Shown: positions 9,030-17,583, numbered from the stretch's first letter. The stretch is DNA of 29,192 bases from Paramuribaculum sp. (GCA_029051965.1 JAIDJZ010000038.1:1-29192), one strand, 5' to 3'. The notes: generated by a model not told the origin, from the letters alone. Program-made: numbers and translations.

Positions 9030-10465
9030 AAACAATCCAACTGACCCCACTCGCACTTTCGGCTCTGTTTCTGTTTTCCGCATGCAACGGGACGAAGCAG
9101 TGTCTGGCACCGGATCTCAGGATTCCGGATTCATTCTCGATCGCAGCAGCAGATTCTGAATCGGTCGGGGACATGACATGGATGCAGTATTATGGCGATC
9201 CGCAGTTATGTCAGCTGATTGATAAGGCGCTGAAAAACAACCATGACGTCAGGATTGCAGCCGAACGCATAGTTGAGATGGATAAACTCTTCGGAGCTGC
9301 CAAAACCGCTCTGCTCCCTGAGTTGAGCGCACGAATCTATGGAAACCGCGAGACCTACGACTATTCGGACAAAGCCGCAGTCATTGACCCCGAATACGGG
9401 GCTAAGCTATCATTGACATGGGAAGCCGACCTCTGGAAAAAGCTTTCCTGGGGCAAGAAAAAAGGAGAGGCTCAATATCTTGCAAGTGTCGAAGACAAGC
9501 GGGCAATGGACATTCTGGTGATTTCGAGAGTTGCCGAAGCATACTTCACACTTCTGGCTCTGGATAGCGAACTCGACATCGTCAGACGGACACTTGCAAC
9601 CCGGGAAGAAGGGCTGAAACAGGCCAAACTCCGCTTTGAGGGAGGGCTCACGTCCGAGATGGTCTATCGTCAGGCAGAGGTGGAAAGGACAACCACAGCC
9701 TCTCTTATCCCCGCACTGGAGGAAGACATCGTGCTGACCGAAAATGCGCTTCATCTTTTGCTCGGAGAGTATCCTGGCGAGCCGATACCGCGTCCGGAAA
9801 TCGTGTTGTCGGAAGTGGTTGTCAAGGAGCCTCGAGTCGGAATTCCGTCGAAGCTCATTGAGCGGCGTCCAGATCTTCGTGCGGCTGAGATGCGGCTGAA
9901 ATCGGCAATGGCTGATGTCGGCATTAAGTATGCCGAGCGATTCCCATCCTTCACGATCGGACTGACGGGAGGACTTGAGAATAATAAATTAGAGAAATTT
10001 CTTCAGACTCCGTTCAGTTTCGTTGTCGGATCTCTTACTGCTCCGGTTTTTGACTTTGGCAAGCGAAAGAAGAACTACGAAGCGGCCGTCTCGAAATATA
10101 ATCAGACGAAACTCGCATATGAAAAAGCCGTCATGAACGCGTTCAAGGAGGTTAACGACGCTATAATCGCCTATCGCGCCGCACGCGCGACAGCTCAATT
10201 GAAAACAGAGCTTAGGGATGCGGCAATGAAATATGTCGAACTTGCCCGTCTGCAATATATTGGCGGGACATCTCTATATATAGATGTCCTTGACGCGCAA
10301 CGCCGCTATTTTGACGCACAGATTGCGTTGAGCAATGCCGTCAAGAGCGAGTATCTGGCTCTTGTCAACCTCTACAAAAGTCTTGGCGGAGGTTGGGCGG
10401 TAGCAGAGGCTCAGCCTTCGTCAGACGTTGGGGGCGATGAGAGTGTGGACAATACGGAGTTATAA
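9026..10465 (+). CDS. RND outer-membrane factor, NodT/TolC-family lipoprotein
   Basis: Outer-membrane channel partner of the pump encoded just upstream. The 479 residues begin with a lipoprotein signal, LFSAC, giving an acylated Cys20 (family knowledge: NodT-type factors are lipoproteins). Two homologous TolC repeats follow, rich in alpha-helix (AERIVEMDKLFGAAK; the second repeat includes RRPDLRAAEMRLKSA, typical of the family). The conserved family end is around LYKSLGGGW. About 20 further polar residues follow it and are read from DNA that is antisense to the end of the CYTH gene. Coupled to the pump gene by an ATGA overlap. No terminator is visible between the two convergent genes. Confidence 0.92.
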   Translation: MKTIQLTPLALSALFLFSACNGTKQCLAPDLRIPDSFSIAAADSESVGDMTWMQYYGDPQLCQLIDKALKNNHDVRIAAERIVEMDKLFGAAKTALLPELSARIYGNRETYDYSDKAAVIDPEYGAKLSLTWEADLWKKLSWGKKKGEAQYLASVEDKRAMDILVISRVAEAYFTLLALDSELDIVRRTLATREEGLKQAKLRFEGGLTSEMVYRQAEVERTTTASLIPALEEDIVLTENALHLLLGEYPGEPIPRPEIVLSEVVVKEPRVGIPSKLIERRPDLRAAEMRLKSAMADVGIKYAERFPSFTIGLTGGLENNKLEKFLQTPFSFVVGSLTAPVFDFGKRKKNYEAAVSKYNQTKLAYEKAVMNAFKEVNDAIIAYRAARATAQLKTELRDAAMKYVELARLQYIGGTSLYIDVLDAQRRYFDAQIALSNAVKSEYLALVNLYKSLGGGWAVAEAQPSSDVGGDESVDNTEL

Positions 10466-10878
10466 TAACGCTTGTCGCCCGAGACCTCTTTCCCGATATA
10501 ATCCGGAATCCCAATAGGCTCATCCGGCGAACTCAACTCGATTTCAGCTATCACAAGGCCTTCTAGCGCGGCATGGAATTCATCGATTTCCCAACGCCCC
10601 ACGCTGTAGCGGATTTTTTCAATGGCAGGAGCAACGGCGCAACTGTTCATCATCTCTATCGCATCCTCGTAGGGCACCTCGTATTCCCATTCATGTCTGA
10701 CAAGCCCTTTATTGCGGCTTTTTACAGTCAGAAAAGCTCTCGAATCCATAGTCCTGATCCTGATCGTTGAGTCCGGATCTGTCGATAGATATGCCTGTCT
10801 GATTGTTGCTTTTGAATCTGCACATTCGCGATAGGAGGCGTTCCTGACAAGGAATTTTCGTTCAATTTCTTTAGCCAT
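10411..10878 (-). CDS. CYTH / triphosphate tunnel metalloenzyme domain protein
   Basis: 155 residues, the usual size for a single-domain bacterial CYTH protein. The diagnostic ExExK motif is at the N-terminus (Glu4, Glu6, Lys8). Further charged tunnel residues are visible: Arg28, Arg40 and Arg42, Lys53, Glu64/Glu66, Arg90, Glu112/Glu114 and Lys136. Family members hydrolyse inorganic tripolyphosphate or other organic triphosphates with a divalent metal, or act as class IV adenylate cyclases. The short stand-alone bacterial type is most often a tripolyphosphatase, but the substrate here is not determined. The gene converges on the outer-membrane factor gene and their last 55 bp overlap in antisense. 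Confidence 0.88.
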   Translation of the reverse strand: MAKEIERKFLVRNASYRECADSKATIRQAYLSTDPDSTIRIRTMDSRAFLTVKSRNKGLVRHEWEYEVPYEDAIEMMNSCAVAPAIEKIRYSVGRWEIDEFHAALEGLVIAEIELSSPDEPIGIPDYIGKEVSGDKRYYNSVLSTLSSPPTSDEG

Positions 10879-10896
10879 AAATGATTCTGTTTACTG

Positions 10897-10904
10897 CAAA
10901 AGTA
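10897..10904 (-). promoter_or_regulatory. Bacteroidota -7 box for the CYTH gene
   Basis: Reads TACTTTTG on the minus strand (TAnnTTTG), 18 nt upstream of the ATG, implying a leader of only about 10-12 nt. No clear -33 TTTG is visible. Motif-based prediction. Confidence 0.45.
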
Positions 10905-10944
10905 CCACAAAAAAAGCTAATTTCCTTCTATATGTGATAATATA

Positions 10945-10976
10945 TTTCGCAATTTCCCCAACAAAATGTAACTTTG
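10945..10976 (+). promoter_or_regulatory. promoter of phoH
   Basis: TAACTTTG at 10969-10976 is a perfect TAnnTTTG -7 box. A TTTCG element at 10945-10949 sits 19 bp upstream, at the expected place for the -33 TTTG element. The predicted start is near 10983, leaving about 55 nt of leader. Confidence 0.55.
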
Positions 10977-11038
10977 TAGAATTAAATTTTCCGAGGCGTG
11001 CCGTGTGCCGCACGTCCAATTGAACTTGATAGCTAAGA

Positions 11039-12034
11039 ATGATCGAACGAATTATACTGATAGACAAAGCAGATCCCCAGAGCTTCTATGGGGTTAATAA
11101 TTCCAATATGCAATTGATCCGCAATCTGTTCCCTAAATTGAGAATGGCAGCTCGCGGTTCGGTTATAAAAGTGATCGGCGATGAATCTGAAACTGCAATT
11201 TTTGAAAAGCGCATCCATGAACTTGAGGAATATTGCGTGAAATATAATTCTTTGTCAGAGGATGCGATCATTGACATTATTCATGGCGAGAAACCGTCCG
11301 ATAAGAAGAGCGACGGTGTGATTATTTTCGGGCTGAACGGCAAACCGATTTCTGCGCGAACTCCCAACCAGCAGCGTCTTGTCAACGAGTTCCTCAATAA
11401 TGACCTGACATTCGCTCTCGGACCTGCCGGAACCGGAAAAACATATGTCGCAATTGCACTTGCTGTCAGAGCACTTAAAAACAAGGAGGTGCGCAAAATC
11501 ATCCTTTCGCGCCCGGCAGTGGAAGCAGGGGAGCGCCTCGGTTTTCTGCCCGGGGACATGAAAGACAAGATAGATCCTTATCTACAGCCTCTCTATGACG
11601 CTCTTGAAGATATGATTCCCCCGTTGAAACTGAAGGAATATATGGATACAAATGTCATTCAGATCGCGCCGCTTGCATTTATGCGCGGTCGCACCCTGAA
11701 CGATGCCGTTATTGTTCTCGACGAAGCTCAGAACACGACGACCCATCAGATCAAAATGTTCCTGACGCGACTCGGAATGAACGCGAAAATGATCATTACC
11801 GGCGATGCAACCCAGATCGACCTTCCTCGTTCAACTGGCTCGGGACTGATTCATTCGCTTAAGGTTCTGAAAAACGTGAAGGGCATTGGCAAGGTGGAAT
11901 TCGGGAAGAAAGACATTGTCAGACATGCGCTCGTGCAGCGTATTGTCGAAGCTTACGAAAAGTTTGACAACGAGCATAAGGAGGACCGCTCCTCCGCAAA
12001 GCCGGAAGAACCCTCGGAGCAGAATGCGGAGTAA
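11039..12034 (+). CDS. phoH: PhoH-like ATPase
   Basis: Cytoplasmic P-loop ATPase of the PhoH family. The family has NTPase/helicase-like folds, and several members are linked to RNA metabolism; the cellular role is not settled. 331 residues. An N-terminal small domain (about 1-110) precedes Walker A, GPAGTGKT (residues 128-135, Lys134), and Walker B, VIVLDEAQ (Asp228-Glu229). The sensor region MIITGDATQIDLP and the LxHxxxQRIVEAYE-like tail are typical of the family. The ATG start is followed at once by conserved sequence. A perfect -7 box lies upstream. The last 11 bp overlap the start of the DUF5686 gene, suggesting one transcript. Confidence 0.93.
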   Translation: MIERIILIDKADPQSFYGVNNSNMQLIRNLFPKLRMAARGSVIKVIGDESETAIFEKRIHELEEYCVKYNSLSEDAIIDIIHGEKPSDKKSDGVIIFGLNGKPISARTPNQQRLVNEFLNNDLTFALGPAGTGKTYVAIALAVRALKNKEVRKIILSRPAVEAGERLGFLPGDMKDKIDPYLQPLYDALEDMIPPLKLKEYMDTNVIQIAPLAFMRGRTLNDAVIVLDEAQNTTTHQIKMFLTRLGMNAKMIITGDATQIDLPRSTGSGLIHSLKVLKNVKGIGKVEFGKKDIVRHALVQRIVEAYEKFDNEHKEDRSSAKPEEPSEQNAE

Positions 12035-14576
12035 CTGTAGCCGGCACATATTCTTAAGGTTATTGGCCGTTGTTCTATTCCTGTTGGTATCTGCAAGTGT
12101 CTCAGCATCGGTAACGGTCAGGGGTAGGGTAGTCGACTCTATAACTGATAAGCCTGTACCTTTTGCATCGGTTCAGCCAATCGGACGCAACTGGGCTGTG
12201 CAGGCGGATGAAAAAGGAAACTTCAGGATTGAGTTGCAGACACCGCCTGACAGCCTGGGGGTGTCCGCTCTCGGTTTTTCTACTGAAAAAATTTCCTACA
12301 AAGATTTTAAGCGGAACAACAATCGTATCTATGTTGCATCGACTGGCGTGGCACTTGGCAACATATATGTACGCCCGAAGAAAGAAAAGTACACCAAAAA
12401 CAATCCCGCGGTCGAGTTTATGAGGCGCATCCGCAACTCTTCGGGACTCAATGATCCAAAGCGGAATCCGTACTATAGCTATGACGGTTACGAACGAATA
12501 ACAATAGGTCTTAATAATATTTCGCCTGAGAGCGATAAGAATCTGATTCTAAAAAACTTTGAATTCCTCAGGACTCATATTGACACGTCGGAAGTCTCAG
12601 GACGACCGACTCTGGCGTTGTCGACAAGAGAAAAATCCTATACTTACAACTACAGGAAAAATCCCAAATCTGAAAAAGAGTATGTCAAGGGACTGAGACA
12701 GGAGGGGCTGGATGATTTTTTGGATCAGTCAAACATGCAGACCCTATATGAGGACTTCTTCAAAAACATCGATCTCTATCAGAACGATATAGATCTTCTT
12801 CACAACCGTCTTGTAAGTCCGCTTTCAAAAATCGCACCGGATTTCTATAAATTTTATCTGACCGATACTGTAGAAATTGACTCAGTAAAGTGTATCGAAC
12901 TCTCTTTTGTACCACGAAATTCGGAATCTTTTGGATTTACGGGCAAAATATATGTGGATGACGGAGATTCGACTATGTTTATCCGTAAGGTCACTATGAA
13001 CGTGCCGCGGGACATCAATCTCAATTTCATCGACGGAATCTTCATCAATCAGCAGTTTGAAAAAGCTCCTGACGGATCAAGGCTTCTGACACGCGACGAT
13101 CTGATTGCGGAAGTCTCAGTTCTTCCAGGGTCACAATCTCTTTATTTCCGCCGGCTAACCTCTCTAAGAAATCATGATTTCCTCCCGAGGGAAGAGTCCA
13201 ATATCTATAACAATATCGGCAGCACAATCTATCATCCTCAGGTTTATCAACGCGATTCTCTTTTCTGGGAGCGAAATAGGTTTATTGAACTGGGGCGCAG
13301 TGAATCCTCTGTCACCGCTCTGACCGCTGGCGTAAGATCCAACAGATTCTATCGTTTTGCTGAGGGTTTTGTCAAAATAATGGTCAATGGCTATGTTAAA
13401 ACAGCCCATGACAGCAAATTTGACTTTGGTCCGGTCAACACTCTGATCAGCCACAACACGCTTGAAGGCTATCGTTTCCGTATCGGTGGAATGACAACAT
13501 CCAACCTTAGTAAACGTTTTTTCATGCGTGGCTACGCAGCCTATGGAACACGCGACCATAAAATAAAGTATAGTGGTGAGCTTGAATATTCCTTTCATGA
13601 CAAACGCTATCAGCCGCGAGAGTTCCCGGTCCACTCTATCCGCCTGATCCATACTTACGATGTCAACATGATCGGTCAGCAGTATCTTTTTACGAATCCG
13701 GACAATATGTTCCTCTCCATCAAGCGTCATGAAGACCACCAGATCAACTATCTGAGATCAACAAAATTCATATATGCTCTTGAGCTTGCAAACAACTTTT
13801 CCGTCACGGCGGAAATAGCTCATGAACGCCAGTATGCCGCTGGATTGATGCGATTCGTGACCCCCTACGGACGCATCTACAGCCATTTTGACGAAACGAA
13901 ATTCAATCTGCAGCTGCGCTATGCGCCTGGCGAGAAAATCTACCAGCGTGGAGCCTCACGCGTATCCATAAATCAGGATGTGCCGGTCTTCATGCTTACT
14001 CAGACATATGCGCCTAAAGGTCTGATGGGCAGCCTTTTCGAAATCAACAAAACCGAACTCAGCATTTCAAAACGCTTCTGGCTCTCCGCCTTCGGTTATA
14101 TTGACGGGATTGTCAAGACCGGACATATATGGAGCAGTGTGCCTTACCCTTATCTGATGTTCCCTAATGCAAATCTGTCCTACACGATTCAGCCCGAGAG
14201 TTTTGCCCTTCTCAATCCTATGGAATTCGTGACCGACTCCTATGCCTCGTGGGACATCACCTATTGGGCAAACGGTGCGATTTTCAACTATATTCCTTAT
14301 TTCAAAAAACTTAAGCTACGTGAAGTATTCTCATTTCGTGGAGTCTGGGGGCATTTAAGCAGTAAAAACAACCCATCGGATAACAATGATCTTTTTCAAT
14401 TTCCTGCAGTCAGCAACACGCAGGCTCTATCATCAACACCATATATGGAGGCTGGCGTTGGCATTGACAATATTTTTCGGATACTTCGCCTTGACTACGT
14501 TTGGCGCCTGACTTACCGCAAAGGTCCTGCTGTTGATAAAGGAGGCCTTCGGTTGGCTCTTCATTTTACGTTCTGA
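12024..14576 (+). CDS. DUF5686-family outer-membrane protein with carboxypeptidase-regulatory-like domain
   Basis: I place the start at the ATG at 12024 because a clear signal peptide (about 27-29 residues, ending VSASVSA) follows it. Longer in-frame readings would run antisense-like through phoH without a signal. The mature protein starts with a CarboxypepD_reg-like beta-sandwich (VRGRVVDSITDKPVPFASV, then GNFRIEL and VSALGFSTEKI). A long DUF5686 region rich in beta strands follows and ends in a C-terminal Phe (LHFTF), as expected for an outer-membrane barrel inserted by BAM. 850 residues is normal for the family. The function is unknown; the domain order resembles TonB-dependent transporters, but no plug domain is seen. 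It overlaps phoH by 11 bp. Confidence 0.85.
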   Translation: MRSNCSRHIFLRLLAVVLFLLVSASVSASVTVRGRVVDSITDKPVPFASVQPIGRNWAVQADEKGNFRIELQTPPDSLGVSALGFSTEKISYKDFKRNNNRIYVASTGVALGNIYVRPKKEKYTKNNPAVEFMRRIRNSSGLNDPKRNPYYSYDGYERITIGLNNISPESDKNLILKNFEFLRTHIDTSEVSGRPTLALSTREKSYTYNYRKNPKSEKEYVKGLRQEGLDDFLDQSNMQTLYEDFFKNIDLYQNDIDLLHNRLVSPLSKIAPDFYKFYLTDTVEIDSVKCIELSFVPRNSESFGFTGKIYVDDGDSTMFIRKVTMNVPRDINLNFIDGIFINQQFEKAPDGSRLLTRDDLIAEVSVLPGSQSLYFRRLTSLRNHDFLPREESNIYNNIGSTIYHPQVYQRDSLFWERNRFIELGRSESSVTALTAGVRSNRFYRFAEGFVKIMVNGYVKTAHDSKFDFGPVNTLISHNTLEGYRFRIGGMTTSNLSKRFFMRGYAAYGTRDHKIKYSGELEYSFHDKRYQPREFPVHSIRLIHTYDVNMIGQQYLFTNPDNMFLSIKRHEDHQINYLRSTKFIYALELANNFSVTAEIAHERQYAAGLMRFVTPYGRIYSHFDETKFNLQLRYAPGEKIYQRGASRVSINQDVPVFMLTQTYAPKGLMGSLFEINKTELSISKRFWLSAFGYIDGIVKTGHIWSSVPYPYLMFPNANLSYTIQPESFALLNPMEFVTDSYASWDITYWANGAIFNYIPYFKKLKLREVFSFRGVWGHLSSKNNPSDNNDLFQFPAVSNTQALSSTPYMEAGVGIDNIFRILRLDYVWRLTYRKGPAVDKGGLRLALHFTF

Positions 14577-14682
14577 TAAAACAGCGGCGATATTAAGGAA
14601 CGTTTAACAGCAGACTTTATCGAGAGGATTTTCCGGATGATTTCCGCGAGTTGAAGAAACAAACATAATTATTTTTTGAATT

Positions 14683-14719
14683 AATTTTAATGAGATTCTA
14701 AGAGAAACTCATTAAAATT
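14683..14719. promoter_or_regulatory. AT-rich inverted repeat overlapping the murB promoter
   Basis: Perfect 12-bp arms (AATTTTAATGAG at 14683-14694 and CTCATTAAAATT at 14708-14719) with a 13-nt spacer. It ends 4 bp before the murB -7 box, so its spacer covers the expected -33 region. It could be an operator, or a weak terminator for the upstream gene (only a short T-run follows). The rest of the 178-bp gap shows nothing else. Confidence 0.4.
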
Positions 14720-14722
14720 TGT

Positions 14723-14730
14723 TACTTTTG
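14723..14730 (+). promoter_or_regulatory. Bacteroidota -7 box for murB-murA
   Basis: TACTTTTG matches TAnnTTTG. Transcription would begin near 14737, which rules out the in-frame TTG at 14719 and supports the ATG at 14755 as the murB start, with a leader of about 18 nt. Confidence 0.55.
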
Positions 14731-14754
14731 TCTTTACAAAGTGACATATTTCAG

Positions 14755-15804
14755 ATGATAACAACCCTTTCAGATTTTAATATTCGGCATCTCAACACTT
14801 TCCGGATGAATATATCAGTCGGAAAGCTGATTGAATACACATCGGCCACAGATCTTCCGGCTGTTTTTTTGGAAGTCGGTGACGCTCCGTATCTATCAAT
14901 CGGTGCAGGAAGCAATCTTTTGTTCTTAGGCGATTTCCCGGGAGTTTTGCTTCATTCAGGAATTCTGGATCTTGAAATGGTGAATGAAAGCGATTCAACA
15001 GTTCTTGTACGTGCAGGATCTGGAATTGAGATGGATAAGCTTATCGGGCAGACATGTCAGGCTGGCCTTTGGGGTCTTGAGAATCTTTCAGGAATTCCGG
15101 GAGAAGTCGGAGCCTCAGCTGTGCAGAATGTCGGAGCCTATGGCGTAGAAGTAAAAGATGTTATCAAAGAAGTAGAATGTTATGACACACTTGAAAAGCG
15201 GTTTGTCGTTATGCCGGTTTCAGAGTGTCACTATGGTTACCGCAGTTCGGTATTCAAACGCCCCGATTTAAAAAATCGATACATTATCACCCATGTCACT
15301 TATCGGCTGAGCCGCATTCCTTGTCCTGTCTTGACTTACGGCAATCTGAAATCTCGGTTTGCGATAGGGGAGACGCTGACTCCGGAAATGCTCCGAAACA
15401 CTATCATATCAATACGCGACGAAAAACTCCCGTCGGTAGAGTTGTTTGGCAGTGCTGGAAGTTTCTTCAAGAATCCCGTTGTCTCACAGGCGGACTACGA
15501 CTCGCTTGTAGTCCGCGTTGCAGAAACGCTCGGGCAAGAAATTGTGCCACCGGCATACAAAGTCACTGACGGCTATAAGCTTTCGGCAGCCTGGCTCATA
15601 GATCAAGCCGGGCTCAAGGGCATATCCCATAAAGGTGCTGCGACATGGCACACACAACCGCTCGTTATCATAAACAAGTCCGGAAAAGCAACTCCGTCCG
15701 ACATCCTTGAACTCGAAACGATCATCATCAGAAAAGTGCAGGATCTTTTCGGAATTACATTGTCGCCTGAAGTCGAACACATTTATCCGACCTTTCAATC
15801 ATGA
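14755..15804 (+). CDS. murB: UDP-N-acetylenolpyruvoylglucosamine reductase
   Basis: FAD- and NADPH-dependent cytoplasmic enzyme that reduces UDP-GlcNAc-enolpyruvate to UDP-MurNAc, the second committed step of peptidoglycan precursor synthesis. 349 residues, like the E. coli-type (type I) enzyme. The FAD-binding part carries YLSIGAGSNLLF and GIPGEVGASAVQNVGAYG. The YRSSVFK loop, typical of type I enzymes, follows. The proton-donor Ser is Ser236 in GSAGSFFKNP, and the C-terminal Glu is probably Glu339 in SPEVEHI. The ATG at 14755 is chosen because the -7 box lies just upstream of it. It overlaps murA by ATGA, so both steps of UDP-MurNAc synthesis are encoded together. Confidence 0.96.
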   Translation: MITTLSDFNIRHLNTFRMNISVGKLIEYTSATDLPAVFLEVGDAPYLSIGAGSNLLFLGDFPGVLLHSGILDLEMVNESDSTVLVRAGSGIEMDKLIGQTCQAGLWGLENLSGIPGEVGASAVQNVGAYGVEVKDVIKEVECYDTLEKRFVVMPVSECHYGYRSSVFKRPDLKNRYIITHVTYRLSRIPCPVLTYGNLKSRFAIGETLTPEMLRNTIISIRDEKLPSVELFGSAGSFFKNPVVSQADYDSLVVRVAETLGQEIVPPAYKVTDGYKLSAAWLIDQAGLKGISHKGAATWHTQPLVIINKSGKATPSDILELETIIIRKVQDLFGITLSPEVEHIYPTFQS

Positions 15805-17117
15805 GTACATTTATAATCGAAGGTGGCCACCGATTAAGTGGCACAATTGAACCCCAGGGCGCAAAAAACGAGGCGCTACAGATAATCGCGGCAACGCTAC
15901 TTACATCCGAGCCCGTACATATCACCAACATCCCTGAAATACTTGATGTAAAGAATCTCATCGCATTGCTTGAGGGAATGGGAGTTAAAGTGACGCGTCA
16001 TTCTAAAGGAGACTACACATTTCAGGCCGATGATGTAAACACCGACTATATCAAGAGCAAGACTTTTGTTGACAAATGTGCTTCGCTGCGTGGCTCCGTA
16101 CTCATCGCCGGACCGTTGCTGGCCCGCTTCCGCACCGCTTTTTTTGCAAAACCTGGAGGCGATAAGATTGGCAGAAGAAAGGTTGACACACACATAATCG
16201 GATTCGAGAATTTAGGCGCAACGTTCACCTACGAGCGAGACATGAAAGCCTATCACCTTGTTGTTCCAGAAGGAACAGCTCTCAAAGGTTGTTATATGCT
16301 TCTGGATGAAGCCTCTGTAACGGGCACAGCAAACATTGTCATGGCAGCATCGCTTGCTGAAGGAACAACAACAATCTACAATGCTGCGTGTGAGCCTTAC
16401 ATACAGCAGCTTTGCAAGCTACTGCTGGCTATGGGAGTAACGATTGAGGGGCTCGGCTCGAATCTTCTTCGTATCCACGGCGCAGAAAAACTCGGTGGAG
16501 CTACCCACCGTATTCTGCCCGACATGATTGAAGTCGGCAGTTTTATTGGAATGGCTGCACTTAACCGCAGTTCGATTACGATCAAGAACGTCAGCTATGA
16601 CAATCTCGGAATTATCCCCGACAGCTTTAAGCGACTAGGTATCAAGCTGGAAAGAAGGGGAGACGACATCTATTTGCCCGAGCAGGATAAATATATCATT
16701 GAAACCGCTCTTGACGGATCAATCCTCAATATTGCCGACGCTCCGTGGCCCGGTTTGACGCCTGATTTATTGAGCGTTATGCTTGTTGTTGCCACTCAGT
16801 GTCAAGGAAGCGTTCTGATCCATCAGAAGATGTTTGAAAGCCGACTCTTCTTTGTTGACCGGCTAATCGATATGGGTGCTCAGATTATGCTGTGTGATCC
16901 GCACCGGGCTGTTGTTATTGGTCTGGACAATCGTCTTCCTTTGCGCGCAAACAAAATGTTGTCGCCGGACATCCGTGCGGGCATCGCAATGCTGATCGCC
17001 GCCATGTCGGCCACCGGAGTAAGTGAGATCGGCAACATCAACCAGATTGACCGCGGCTACGAAAATATTGACATCAGACTCCGGGCACTTGGAGCTCACA
17101 TAGAACGTCGAGACTAA
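15801..17117 (+). CDS. murA: UDP-N-acetylglucosamine 1-carboxyvinyltransferase with active-site Asp
   Basis: Transfers enolpyruvate from PEP to UDP-GlcNAc, the first committed step of peptidoglycan synthesis. 438 residues, with the inside-out alpha/beta fold of EPSP synthase relatives. Lys22-Asn23 in GAKNEAL match the E. coli substrate-binding pair. The active-site loop reads AKPGGDKIGRRKVDTHI: the residue equal to E. coli Cys115 is Asp121. From family knowledge, Cys-to-Asp enzymes (Mycobacterium, Chlamydia) stay active but are not alkylated by fosfomycin. The gene follows murB with an ATGA overlap and ends before a very strong hairpin terminator. Identification is secure; fosfomycin insensitivity is inferred. 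Confidence 0.96.
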   Translation: MSTFIIEGGHRLSGTIEPQGAKNEALQIIAATLLTSEPVHITNIPEILDVKNLIALLEGMGVKVTRHSKGDYTFQADDVNTDYIKSKTFVDKCASLRGSVLIAGPLLARFRTAFFAKPGGDKIGRRKVDTHIIGFENLGATFTYERDMKAYHLVVPEGTALKGCYMLLDEASVTGTANIVMAASLAEGTTTIYNAACEPYIQQLCKLLLAMGVTIEGLGSNLLRIHGAEKLGGATHRILPDMIEVGSFIGMAALNRSSITIKNVSYDNLGIIPDSFKRLGIKLERRGDDIYLPEQDKYIIETALDGSILNIADAPWPGLTPDLLSVMLVVATQCQGSVLIHQKMFESRLFFVDRLIDMGAQIMLCDPHRAVVIGLDNRLPLRANKMLSPDIRAGIAMLIAAMSATGVSEIGNINQIDRGYENIDIRLRALGAHIERRD

Positions 17118-17165
17118 GAAGTAGTCCTCGCTCAGTTTCTATAAATAAAAACATGTCAGCATTAT

Positions 17166-17213
17166 AAAATGTATTTATGCGGAAAGAAATGAATTTCCGC
17201 ATAAATACATTTT
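17166..17213 (+). terminator. strong intrinsic terminator of murB-murA
   Basis: A perfect 20-bp stem (17166-17185 with 17194-17213) and an 8-nt loop. The A-rich 5' base pairs with a T-rich 3' base, so it can work in both directions. It starts 48 bp after the murA stop. Confidence 0.8.
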
Positions 17214-17480
17214 TAATTTGATCCCATTTAAAGACTAAAGCGATTTGTATTTTATCGTGCCATTCTCCAACGCTTCATAACAAAGATGCTATCGGGAAGC
17301 AAACAAGCTTATCTCTACATGGCATCTAATGGTATTTATAGGATGAAAAGTGCGCCTGTTGATTTGGCACCCTTTTTGCACATAACCGATATTATGTTAA
17401 ATTGTATCTGGGGAAGCAAGGGTGGTGTGAAATTTCCAAGACTAACTCCCCCGCTGGACGCAGATAATAATGTGTATTTG
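17214..17480. other. gene-free stretch without recognisable content
   Basis: A 65-codon open frame from an ATG at 17286 (plus strand) and a 47-codon tail-like frame on the minus strand both exist. The minus frame would read, in part, GNFTPPLLPQIQFNIIS and then MCKKGAKSTGALFIL before a stop. Neither has a signal, a domain or a promoter that I can support. It could be a decayed gene end or an interspersed repeat. I see no RNA structure in it. Confidence 0.3.
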
Positions 17481-17484
17481 TAAT

Positions 17485-17502
17485 TATCTTTGCTTAAATT
17501 TG
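17485..17502 (+). promoter_or_regulatory. two overlapping -7-like boxes before the sigma-barrel gene
   Basis: TATCTTTG (17485-17492) and TAAATTTG (17495-17502) both fit TAnnTTTG. No TTTG lies at the ideal -33 spacing for either. Transcription from here would leave about 75-90 nt of leader before the ATG at 17584. Confidence 0.4.
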
Positions 17503-17583
17503 CAAATCATCTCTAACAAATGAGGTTCTGAATGCAGTCTTTTCAGGCTTTATCCATCTTATATTGGAAATCAGTTTTCATTC

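Noticed and set aside
11886..12023. 46-codon N-terminal extension of the DUF5686 frame
   Set aside because: It would run through phoH in another frame and bury the signal peptide. The ATG at 12024 starts directly at a good signal sequence.
13164..13739. 191-codon minus-strand frame inside the DUF5686 gene
   Set aside because: Antisense to a well-supported coding frame, with no recognisable motif.
14719..14754. Upstream TTG start for murB
   Set aside because: It lies upstream of or inside the predicted -7 box, so it would not be transcribed.
17286..17483. 65-codon plus-strand frame between murA and the sigma-barrel gene
   Set aside because: No promoter, ribosome binding site or recognisable motif, and it ends just before the sigma-barrel promoter. 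Treated as unexplained DNA.
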